Part shown: piece after piece, positions 1-6,119 of the stretch
Position numbering within the stretch: position 1 is the stretch's first letter
Layout: each line of letters starts with the position of its first letter
Source of the DNA: Deltaproteobacteria bacterium
GTDB taxonomy: Bacteria; Myxococcota_A; Polyangia; HGW-17
DNA length: 6,621 nucleotides
Direction of reading: 5' to 3'
Assembly (NCBI GenBank): GCA_003249585.1
Contig: QKIM01000301.1
Location: 1-6,621, forward strand
Program-made: the position numbers and the translations under genes
The notes under the pieces: model-generated
Seen by the model: the letters and a program-made list of their open reading frames with translations, nothing else
The model's database searches: none
What the model was told of the DNA's origin: nothing

Positions 1-2
1 TC

Positions 3-284
3 TCCGTTCAGCGCGCCAAAATCGTGAAGACCGCCGAGGATCTCAAGGTCAAACTTGAGGGGCTGTCTCTCACCATCGCCAAAAAGGTCGGCGACAACGA
101 GAAGCTCTTCGGCTCCGTGACCCCCAAGGACGTGGTCGAGATCATCGCCGCCAGCGGGTACACCGTCGACAAGAAGGACATCCACTTCGAAGAGCCCATC
201 AAAGCCCTCGGCGTCCACAAGGGTATCGCCCATCTGGGTGGCGGCGTCAACGCCGAGTTGAAAATTTGGGTTGTCAGCGAGTAA
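3..284 (+). CDS. rplI: 50S ribosomal protein bL9, C-terminal part (5' end outside window)
   Basis: This is the last 93 codons of a ribosomal protein bL9 gene, reading in frame from base 3 to TAA at 282-284. bL9 binds 23S rRNA through its N-terminal domain, and a long helix carries a C-terminal domain projecting from the large subunit. The visible part covers the end of the connecting helix and the C-terminal domain. Family hallmarks are KLFGSVT, a DVVEIIAASGYTVDKKDIHF stretch (typical 'I...G...DKK.I'), EPIKALG, and the closing AELKIWVVSE. Full bL9 is about 150 residues, so roughly 55 N-terminal residues lie upstream of the window. The GTG at 24 is an internal valine codon, not the start. The dnaB start lies 43 nt downstream, the usual rplI-dnaB order in bacteria. 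Identification is secure. Confidence 0.95.
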   Translation, partial: SVQRAKIVKTAEDLKVKLEGLSLTIAKKVGDNEKLFGSVTPKDVVEIIAASGYTVDKKDIHFEEPIKALGVHKGIAHLGGGVNAELKIWVVSE

Positions 285-316
285 CGTTCGCTGTTAAATG
301 GGCCTTGCCCCAGCGC

Positions 317-322
317 AGGAAG
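317..322 (+). promoter_or_regulatory. Shine-Dalgarno site that sets the dnaB start
   Basis: AGGAAG lies 5 nt before the ATG at 328. The in-frame ATG at 298 has no comparable purine-rich site in front of it, so 328 is preferred as the dnaB start. Confidence 0.7.
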
Positions 323-327
323 AACCC

Positions 328-1752
328 ATGAGCCCACCTCCCGTCGAATCCCGTATCCCCCCGAATTCAAAAGCAGCAGAGACCGCCGTTCTGGGAGCGA
401 TCCTCCTGAACGACGACGTCGTCAAGATGGTCTCGCCCATTCTCTCTCCCGAGGATTTCTACGTCCCCTCCCACACCGATATCTATCGGGCCATGATCTC
501 CCTCGACGAGGCCAAGCGCCCCATCGACCTCACCACCCTGGAGGCCGAGCTGGACGCCAAGAACCTCCTGGCCCAGATTGGCGGCTCGGACTACCTGGTG
601 CAGCTGGCCTCCCAGGTACCCACCACGGCCAACGCCGAGCACTACGCCGAGATCGTCCGGGAGAAATCCCGCTTCCGGCGGGTCATCAAGGCTTCCCTCG
701 ACGTCGCCTCCACTGGCTACGGGGTCATGGAAGACGAGTTCGACTATTTCGATTACGCGGGCAACCTGATGTACCAGGCCCTTCAAGAGGATCGCACCTC
801 CATCCTGACCACCATCGGCGAGGAGCTGGAGATCTTCTTCAAACGCCTCGACCAGCTGCAGAACAACCCCCACCTCATGTCGGGGTTCGGCACGGGATAC
901 GACGACGTCGACAAGATGCTGGGCGGCCTCAAGGGTGGAGATCTCATCATCCTGGCGGCACGCCCCTCCATGGGCAAGACCTCCTTCGCGCTCAACATCG
1001 CCGAGAACGTCTCCGCCATGGGAGTCCCCACCCTGGTCTTCTCCCTGGAGATGAACAAGGAGCAGCTCACCAAGCGCCTTATCGCCTCGGCAGGGAACAT
1101 CGACCTGCACAAGATGAAGAACATCATCTCCAATAACAGGATCGACCACGACCTGTTGAAACATATGCTGAGGGGCGCCGACAAGCTCTCCAAGTGCCCC
1201 CTCGCCATGGATGACACTCCCGGCATCTCCATCTCGGTGGTACGCGCCCGGGCACGACAGTGGCGCTCAAACAAGCAGTTCTTCCCCCAGGGCGAGGATT
1301 CTCCCGGACTCATCGTCATCGACTACCTGCAGCTCATGCACGGCAAGAGCTCCCGCGAAGGCTCCCGCGAGCAGGAGGTGTCCAACATCTCCCGCGGTCT
1401 CAAGGCCCTGGCACGTGAGGTCAACGTACCGGTCATCGTCCTCTCTCAGCTCAACCGCAAGGTCGACGAGAACCCTGACCACATTCCCATGCTCTCCAAC
1501 CTTCGCGAGTCGGGGTCCATCGAACAGGACGCCGATATTATATTATTTTTGCATCGACCCGAGTACTACGATCGGAACAATGAGGAGCTCAAGGGTGTGG
1601 CGCAGGCCATCATCGCCAAGCACCGTAACGGTCCCACGGGAACCGTGAACCTGCGCTTCATCCACCAGTTCACCCGTTTCGAGAATGCGGGCGGCATCTA
1701 CGACAATCAGGAGCCACAGTACGAGCACGGGCCCGTGGACGCTCCATTTTAG
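328..1752 (+). CDS. dnaB: Replicative DNA helicase DnaB
   Basis: Hexameric ATP-driven helicase that unwinds DNA at the replication fork and contacts primase; cytoplasmic. With the ATG at 328 the protein is 474 residues, normal for DnaB. An ATG at 298 would add 10 residues but lacks a ribosome site. The N-terminal helical domain starts with the typical KAAETAVLGAIL (about 15-26). The RecA-like domain has Walker A ARPSMGKTS (211-219, Lys217), the catalytic-Glu motif SLEMNKEQ (Glu241), Walker B LIVIDYLQLM (328-337), SQLNRKVD, LRESGSIEQDAD, and KHRNGPTG with the arginine finger at Arg433. Between RARARQWR and Walker B the loop is about 7 residues longer than I recall for E. coli DnaB. Walker A, a common DnaB intein insertion site, is uninterrupted. 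A 16-nt pure A/T run (1535-1550) is out of character with the GC-rich gene. The next gene starts 25 nt after the stop, so cotranscription is likely. Confidence 0.98.
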   Translation: MSPPPVESRIPPNSKAAETAVLGAILLNDDVVKMVSPILSPEDFYVPSHTDIYRAMISLDEAKRPIDLTTLEAELDAKNLLAQIGGSDYLVQLASQVPTTANAEHYAEIVREKSRFRRVIKASLDVASTGYGVMEDEFDYFDYAGNLMYQALQEDRTSILTTIGEELEIFFKRLDQLQNNPHLMSGFGTGYDDVDKMLGGLKGGDLIILAARPSMGKTSFALNIAENVSAMGVPTLVFSLEMNKEQLTKRLIASAGNIDLHKMKNIISNNRIDHDLLKHMLRGADKLSKCPLAMDDTPGISISVVRARARQWRSNKQFFPQGEDSPGLIVIDYLQLMHGKSSREGSREQEVSNISRGLKALAREVNVPVIVLSQLNRKVDENPDHIPMLSNLRESGSIEQDADIILFLHRPEYYDRNNEELKGVAQAIIAKHRNGPTGTVNLRFIHQFTRFENAGGIYDNQEPQYEHGPVDAPF

Positions 1753-1768
1753 GTGCCCAGCGCACCAT

Positions 1769-1773
1769 GAGGA
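1769..1773 (+). promoter_or_regulatory. Shine-Dalgarno site for the Cys-cluster gene
   Basis: GAGGA ends 4 nt before the ATG at 1778 and selects that start. The open frame continues upstream to 1685, but that part overlaps dnaB and has no such site. Confidence 0.6.
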
Positions 1774-1777
1774 CACT

Positions 1778-2857
1778 ATGGACAAAGACAACGCCAAACA
1801 GATCATCGATGAATTCCTCAAGAAGACCGCTGGCGAGAAGCGCCAGTTCATGAAGCGCCAGCTGGAGATCATCGCCCGCTATGCCACACCAGAGATCGTC
1901 GAGGCCATCAAGACCATGCATGAGGCCGAGCTGGCCGAAGACATTGACACGGCCGAGGACGTCACCGTAGACAAGGACGCACAGGTCTTCACCGTGATCA
2001 CCTCTGACGGCAGCCGCTACGAGATCGGCATGGCAGACGAGGGCAAGGGCCGTATCGAGGATGTGCTCCTCCCCTGCGACTGCCAGGACGACGAAGAGAC
2101 CCTGGGCAAGTGCCCCATGTGCGGCGGTGACGCCGTCGTCGATCAGGAGGGCACCGAGTGCCCCATGTGCGAAGGCAGCGGCACCTGCCCCACCTGTGGC
2201 GGCGAGGGTCTCATCTCCCTTCGCGACGCCGAGGCAGGCCACGATCACGGCATGGAACCCGAAGGAGAGCCTCTCTCCAGCGCCAAGGAGCTCATGGAAG
2301 GGCTCGATGACTGGGAAGAGCCCAACAAGGATCTGGCCAAGTTCATCGCCGGCTACCTCTTCGACCTCGACAAGCTCTACTATGAGAACTACAAGCAGTA
2401 TCAGGAGTTCTACCGCACATACTTCAACGACGATGCCTTCGACTATCCCCACATCATCTTCCCCAACTACTTCACGCCCTACCTCGACGAATTCACGAAG
2501 GAAGAGGACGATAAATTCTACGGGACCGTGGAGATCGGCGGCGAGAACCTTCTGCTCACCGTGGGCGAGACCGACGACGGCTTCGCCATCGAGGCCATGG
2601 AGGTCGAGTGTTCCATGTCCAACACCTCCCCGGATCTCCATGACGAGACCTACCTCGAGTGCAACTGCTCGGAGTCCACTTCCGACGGAAAACCCGAGGC
2701 CGAGTGCGAAGTGTGCCACGGCACGGGCGTCGTGACCTGCCCGCTGTGCCTCGGTGTAGGCTGGATTCCCATCGCCCCGACGGCTCTGACCGCCGAGGAC
2801 ATCAATGATCCTGAGCGCTATCGCAAGGGCGTCGCCGACTATTACGACGTCGACTAG
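1778..2857 (+). CDS. Hypothetical acidic protein with two DnaJ-like zinc-binding Cys clusters
   Basis: I do not recognise a named family. The 359-residue product has no signal peptide or membrane segment and is probably cytoplasmic. Residues 1-50 are helical and charged. Cluster 1 (about 98-144) has Cys at 100, 102, 112, 115, 128, 131, 137 and 140, including CPMCEGSG and CPTCGGEG. Cluster 2 (about 293-330) has Cys at 295, 297, 310, 313, 321 and 324, including CEVCHGTG and CPLCLGVG. The CxxCxGxG units are those of the DnaJ (Hsp40) zinc-finger region, but no J-domain (HPD motif) is present, so it is not a DnaJ. Each cluster opens with a CxC pair, suggesting an internal duplication. Between them lies an acidic linker (150-180) and a strongly aromatic segment (191-239). 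Asp and Glu are abundant throughout. It sits 25 nt after dnaB and 66 nt before the next gene, consistent with one operon. Zinc binding and a role in protein or nucleic-acid contacts are inferences. The coding call is strong: well-placed ribosome site and GC-rich third positions. Confidence 0.88.
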   Translation: MDKDNAKQIIDEFLKKTAGEKRQFMKRQLEIIARYATPEIVEAIKTMHEAELAEDIDTAEDVTVDKDAQVFTVITSDGSRYEIGMADEGKGRIEDVLLPCDCQDDEETLGKCPMCGGDAVVDQEGTECPMCEGSGTCPTCGGEGLISLRDAEAGHDHGMEPEGEPLSSAKELMEGLDDWEEPNKDLAKFIAGYLFDLDKLYYENYKQYQEFYRTYFNDDAFDYPHIIFPNYFTPYLDEFTKEEDDKFYGTVEIGGENLLLTVGETDDGFAIEAMEVECSMSNTSPDLHDETYLECNCSESTSDGKPEAECEVCHGTGVVTCPLCLGVGWIPIAPTALTAEDINDPERYRKGVADYYDVD

Positions 2858-2910
2858 CGCCATGGCGCCCCGCCGGACAGCCCTTCAGAAGATCCCCAAA
2901 ACCCAACTCC

Positions 2911-2918
2911 AGGGAGGT
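2911..2918 (+). promoter_or_regulatory. Strong Shine-Dalgarno site that sets a GTG start
   Basis: AGGGAGGT ends 5 nt before the GTG at 2924. It supports GTG over the in-frame ATG at 2945, and the GTG start also supplies Arg3, the positive charge expected at the front of a lipoprotein signal peptide. Confidence 0.75.
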
Positions 2919-2923
2919 GTGCC

Positions 2924-4141
2924 GTGCTCCGGCTCCACACCTGTATGCTCCATCTCCTCTTCGCCGGTCTCCTCTTCGCCTGCGGGTCAAAAGGGACATC
3001 GGCCGTGAGCGCTCCCACCCTCGCTCCCGAACACTGGTCACCGGCGGTCAAACACCGGCTCGAGACCCTGGTGGCCCGCGGTGCAGGCAGAGGAGAGGTC
3101 GCCGTCTTCGACTTCGACAACACCACCCTGTGCCGGGACATCGGTGAGGCAACCCTCGGCCTCATGAGTCTCAAAGGAGTCGTCGAGCCGAAGACCCTCA
3201 GCCGCGATCTCTCGCCTCCCTTCAGTCTCAGAGGGCAGCCCGTGGAGCCGACAAAGGAGCCTTCCCTGGCCGGCCTGTATGAAAAAGTCCTCGCCATGCG
3301 GGTCCACAGGTCAGGCGACCTCGCCTCCAACGCCATCGCCTATGCGTGGGCGGTCAAGATGATGCGGGGGCTCAGGGTGGACCACATCCTGGCCGCCACG
3401 GAGCAGGCCTTCTTGGCTGACCAGGCGGCGACGGAGCGGACGGGCACCGCCGCCGTCCAGCTGGTGGAGCGCTTCCCTCGACCCTTCATCCAGCCCGAGA
3501 TCGCCGACCTCATGGGGCTCCTGGAGGCATCCGGGTACCGCGTGTACATCGTATCAGCCTCAAACGTATGGACAGTGCGCCATCTGGTGAAGTATCACCT
3601 CAACGCCGCCATCGCCCGTCGCCACGGGGACGCGGCCCGCATTCCTCCCGAGCGCGTGGTGGGGGTCTCGGTGCTGCTCAGGGACGATCGCACGGGAGCC
3701 CTCGTGAGCGACCGGCAGCTGGTCCGTTCCAATCGCGCCTACGCCGACCTCGAACCTGCGGAGTTGGCCCATTACACCCTCACTGCCCAGATCGACTACC
3801 CCCTGCCCGCCTACCACGGCAAGGTGGCGAACATCATGACCCTCGTTGGCATGAAACGGCCCTATCTGGCCGCAGGCGACTCCTCCAACGATTTTCCCAT
3901 GCTGAGCTACTCCCGCCACAGGCTCTTCATCAGCCGCCTCGAACACCCTGGGCACATTCGGAAGGCGCTTGAACGGAGCGCTTCGGAGAACGCCTCCTGG
4001 CTCTTCCAGGGAACCCTCGAATCCACCTCCCCGGGATTCGTCCGGGACACCGCCGATCTGGCCGCCCGAAGACCCCAAGGGTCTCCCGATGCCGAAACGA
4101 CCAGGGCCTCCTTGACCAGTCTCCCGCACATAGACCGGTAA
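2924..4141 (+). CDS. Exported HAD-superfamily phosphatase-like lipoprotein
   Basis: The 405-residue product begins at GTG. Residues 1-19 form a lipoprotein signal peptide ending in the lipobox LFAC with Cys20 as the lipidated residue, so it should be anchored in a membrane facing the periplasm or outside. All four HAD motifs are visible: motif I VFDFDNTT (nucleophile Asp63, acid/base Asp65), motif II Ser211 in VYIVSAS, motif III Lys300 in YHGK, and motif IV GDSSNDFPML (Asp319, Asn322, Asp323). The insertion of about 150 residues between motifs I and II points to a C1-capped, phosphoserine-phosphatase-like (HAD-IB) enzyme that uses Mg2+ and an aspartyl-phosphate intermediate. 'FDFDNTTLCRDIGEA' resembles exported phosphatases such as phosphorylcholine phosphatase more than cytosolic SerB, but the substrate cannot be read from sequence. 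Residues after about 370 are low-complexity and probably unstructured. It is the last gene before the terminator at 4146-4193. Confidence 0.9.
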   Translation: MLRLHTCMLHLLFAGLLFACGSKGTSAVSAPTLAPEHWSPAVKHRLETLVARGAGRGEVAVFDFDNTTLCRDIGEATLGLMSLKGVVEPKTLSRDLSPPFSLRGQPVEPTKEPSLAGLYEKVLAMRVHRSGDLASNAIAYAWAVKMMRGLRVDHILAATEQAFLADQAATERTGTAAVQLVERFPRPFIQPEIADLMGLLEASGYRVYIVSASNVWTVRHLVKYHLNAAIARRHGDAARIPPERVVGVSVLLRDDRTGALVSDRQLVRSNRAYADLEPAELAHYTLTAQIDYPLPAYHGKVANIMTLVGMKRPYLAAGDSSNDFPMLSYSRHRLFISRLEHPGHIRKALERSASENASWLFQGTLESTSPGFVRDTADLAARRPQGSPDAETTRASLTSLPHIDR

Positions 4142-4145
4142 ACCC

Positions 4146-4193
4146 CGGAAATCACCCACTCGGGAGGAGTGGGGGAACGCCTTTCCGTTTTTT
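4146..4193 (+). terminator. Intrinsic terminator with a two-part stem
   Basis: An outer stem CGGAAA (4146-4151) pairs with TTTCCG (4182-4187), followed at once by six T (4188-4193). An inner stem CCCACTC (4155-4161) pairs with GAGTGGG (4167-4173) around a GGGAG loop. The two stems are separated by an internal loop of 3 and 8 nt. It begins 5 nt after the stop of the HAD lipoprotein gene and closes the upstream gene series. Confidence 0.78.
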
Positions 4194-4221
4194 GTCGCAC
4201 AACACCTTGTTCTGTTATGAT
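4192..4221 (+). promoter_or_regulatory. Candidate promoter for the propeller lipoprotein gene
   Basis: TGTTATGAT at 4213-4221 fits an extended -10 element (TGn plus TATGAT at 4216-4221). A weak -35 TTGTCG at 4192-4197 lies 18 nt upstream. The -35 begins in the T-run of the preceding terminator. An alternative pair is TTGTTC (4207-4212) with TACATT (4229-4234), spacing 16. Either would leave a 5' leader of about 65-75 nt. This is a pattern match only, in the most AT-rich non-coding stretch of the window. Confidence 0.4.
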
Positions 4222-4260
4222 TTCATGGTACATTCAGTGTAAACCAGGGTCATCTGCTCC

Positions 4261-4286
4261 ATCAGGATTCTTTCCGTTCGCCTGAT
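4261..4286 (+). repeat. Inverted repeat in the 5' leader
   Basis: ATCAGG (4261-4266) is a perfect inverted copy of CCTGAT (4281-4286), with a 14-nt loop. It lies just before the AGGAGG ribosome site. It could be an RNA hairpin or an operator; nothing in the sequence decides between them. Confidence 0.35.
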
Positions 4287-4290
4287 ATAC

Positions 4291-4296
4291 AGGAGG
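4291..4296 (+). promoter_or_regulatory. Shine-Dalgarno site of the propeller lipoprotein gene
   Basis: A consensus AGGAGG lies 6 nt before the ATG at 4303, the strongest ribosome site in the window together with that at 2911. Its first bases (CAGG, 4290-4293) could also pair with CCTG at 4281-4284. Confidence 0.85.
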
Positions 4297-4302
4297 TTTC
4301 GT

Positions 4303-6066
4303 ATGAGACTGCACACCATCGCTATTGTCGGTATTCTGGCTCTCACCGCTTGTTCTACAGAGTCGAACAGCTCGGACATCTGTGGAGATGGCGTCGTCGA
4401 TATGGGCGAGGAGTGTGATCCAGAGAACTTCACAGGGACCTCTTGTGCCGACTATGGCTACTACGGTGGGGATATCTCCTGCACAGACACCTGTATCCTG
4501 GATCAGGCGGACTGTGAGAGCTATGGCCGGTGCGGTGACAGCCTCATCCAGGAGGCTCAGGGAGAAACCTGTGACGGAGAAAATCTCAACGGCCTCACCT
4601 GCGCCGACCTGGGCGAGGACCTGATGGGAGACGGGCTCGCCTGTGACGAATTTTGTCACCTGGACACCAGCGGCTGCATAGGATTCGGAGAGTGTGGCGA
4701 CGGGACGGTCCAATCCCCCGGCGAGGAGTGCGAAGAAAGCGTCCCCGTGGAAGTCACCTGCCTCTCCGAGGGCTACGGATTCGGCGAGGTGACATGTTCC
4801 GAGTGCCTGTATGACTACAGCGGTTGTCACAACGCGGTCATGTGGGGAACCTCAGCCTATGATCTGGTTCTTGCCATGACCCGTGACGATGCTGGAAATC
4901 TCTACACCCTGAGCCTCACCGGAGCCGAGTATGTCAACGAAGTGTACTTTCTGAACGGCGACCTCGAGGTGCGTCGTTTCTCACCGCTGGGCGACCTTGA
5001 GTGGGTCACCCTCATTGAGACTCCCAGCACAGAGTACGGAGACTCCCTGGTGGTCCACAACGACTCCCTCTGGCTTGCCGTGGGCACGGACGACGGGTCG
5101 GTCTTCGGGAGTTCCTTCGGTGGTCTCTCCGATATCGCGGTGGTGGAGCTCTCCTTGGATGGCTCCATCCTCCGAACCGCCACCTTCGGAACCGCCTATC
5201 AGGATATTCCCAAGGATCTTCAGTTCGACAGTGAGGGCTACCTCTACATCTCCGGAAACACCAAGGGGACCTTCAACTCCAGCGCCAACCAGGGAATGAC
5301 CGACGGTTTCATCCTCAAGATCGACAACGATCTCAACGTGGTCGATACCATGATGATCGGCGGACCTGGAGCAGACAGCGTCCTGAAGATGGCCTTCAAC
5401 GCCAATGACGATCTCCTCATCGCCGGCAACACCGGCAAGGGGCTCGGCGCCTTCAACACCCTGGATCCCCCGGCGGACACCACCGATGGCACAACGTCCA
5501 CCTTCCTGGCTCGGTTCAACACCTTCGGCACTCCCGCATGGTCGAGGATCATCTATACTGAGTATTTTCCAACCCAGGCCTATGACATGGCGCTGGTCGA
5601 GGGAGATCGGATCGTCGTGGTGGGCTCCACCAAGGGAAACACCCGGATCACCTCAGCGGAGCAGATCCCGCAGCTCGACTCGAAAAACGGATATGTCCTG
5701 GTGTTCCACACAAACGGAACCTTTCTCTACCAGGGCCTCATCGGCGGGGATGGGGGAGAGACCGTCCTCACGGCCGTCACCTCGCTCGGAACCGACATCT
5801 ACACCACAGGGTTCACCAACGCACAATATCAGGACATGACCGCCATCGGCCTGTACGACAACATCGCCCTCCGATACGACTACCAGCTCAATGAGGTGTG
5901 GCGGACCATGTTTGGCACCGACGTCGTGGATTACGCCAACGCCATCGTCATGGATCTCTTCGACAACCCCCTGGTCTCGGGCTCTACCCAGGGCTTCTTC
6001 CCGCCCTACACCTCAAACGCCGGCAATGCCGACAGTTACTTCTACATCCTCAACAATCCTCAGTGA
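4303..6066 (+). CDS. Lipoprotein with three Cys-rich (Myxococcus-type) repeats and a beta-propeller-like domain
   Basis: The 587-residue protein starts with a lipoprotein signal: MRLHT, a hydrophobic stretch, and the lipobox LTAC with Cys17. A short Ser-rich linker leads to three six-cysteine repeats of the CGDG-x-GEECD type (DUF4215 / Myxococcus cysteine-rich family). Their Cys positions are 27, 38, 48, 60, 64, 71; 77, 90, 100, 114, 118, 125; and 131, 143, 153, 165, 168, 175. Each repeat probably forms three disulfides, consistent with export. Residues about 178-587 contain seven units of 53-65 residues built as 'GG/FGT...D-x-A...D..G.LYI.G.T.G', like SBBP-type beta-propeller repeats. Unit starts are near 181, 234, 295, 352, 416, 480 and 537. 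No catalytic motif is visible, so a binding, adhesive or scaffold role at the cell surface is inferred. The gene has its own leader after a terminator and appears monocistronic; the next gene is convergent. Confidence 0.92.
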   Translation: MRLHTIAIVGILALTACSTESNSSDICGDGVVDMGEECDPENFTGTSCADYGYYGGDISCTDTCILDQADCESYGRCGDSLIQEAQGETCDGENLNGLTCADLGEDLMGDGLACDEFCHLDTSGCIGFGECGDGTVQSPGEECEESVPVEVTCLSEGYGFGEVTCSECLYDYSGCHNAVMWGTSAYDLVLAMTRDDAGNLYTLSLTGAEYVNEVYFLNGDLEVRRFSPLGDLEWVTLIETPSTEYGDSLVVHNDSLWLAVGTDDGSVFGSSFGGLSDIAVVELSLDGSILRTATFGTAYQDIPKDLQFDSEGYLYISGNTKGTFNSSANQGMTDGFILKIDNDLNVVDTMMIGGPGADSVLKMAFNANDDLLIAGNTGKGLGAFNTLDPPADTTDGTTSTFLARFNTFGTPAWSRIIYTEYFPTQAYDMALVEGDRIVVVGSTKGNTRITSAEQIPQLDSKNGYVLVFHTNGTFLYQGLIGGDGGETVLTAVTSLGTDIYTTGFTNAQYQDMTAIGLYDNIALRYDYQLNEVWRTMFGTDVVDYANAIVMDLFDNPLVSGSTQGFFPPYTSNAGNADSYFYILNNPQ

Positions 6067-6092
6067 TTACGCCCCGTCACCATTGAGCCTCT

Positions 6093-6109
6093 CCATGAGA
6101 ACCACATGG
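6093..6109. terminator. Weak hairpin in the convergent gap
   Basis: CCATG (6093-6097) and CATGG (6105-6109) form a 5-bp stem with a 7-nt loop in the 53-nt space between two convergent genes. It lacks a T-tract on either strand. The location suits a bidirectional terminator, but the structure alone is poor support. Confidence 0.2.
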
Positions 6110-6119
6110 CGAAAATCTC

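Noticed and set aside
298..327. Upstream ATG of dnaB adding 10 residues
   Set aside because: No ribosome site precedes it, whereas AGGAAG sits 5 nt before the ATG at 328, where DnaB-like sequence begins soon after.
367..1164. 265-codon reverse-strand open frame inside dnaB
   Set aside because: It lies wholly antisense to clear DnaB motifs and has a repetitive Val/Gly/Leu/Asp composition typical of antisense reading.
2705..2719. CxxCH motif (CEVCH) suggesting a c-type haem site
   Set aside because: The protein has no signal peptide, and the motif is part of a CxxCxGxG pair that matches DnaJ-type zinc sites.
1670..2863. Long open frame on the reverse strand opposite the Cys-cluster gene
   Set aside because: It is a by-product of GC-rich codon bias on the forward strand. 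It has low-complexity Val/Gly/Leu/Glu composition, no recognisable motif, and overlaps forward genes with good ribosome sites.
2858..2867. Perfect 10-bp palindrome CGCCATGGCG just after a stop codon
   Set aside because: A 10-bp palindrome with no loop cannot form a useful hairpin and has no T-tract; such words are common in GC-rich DNA.
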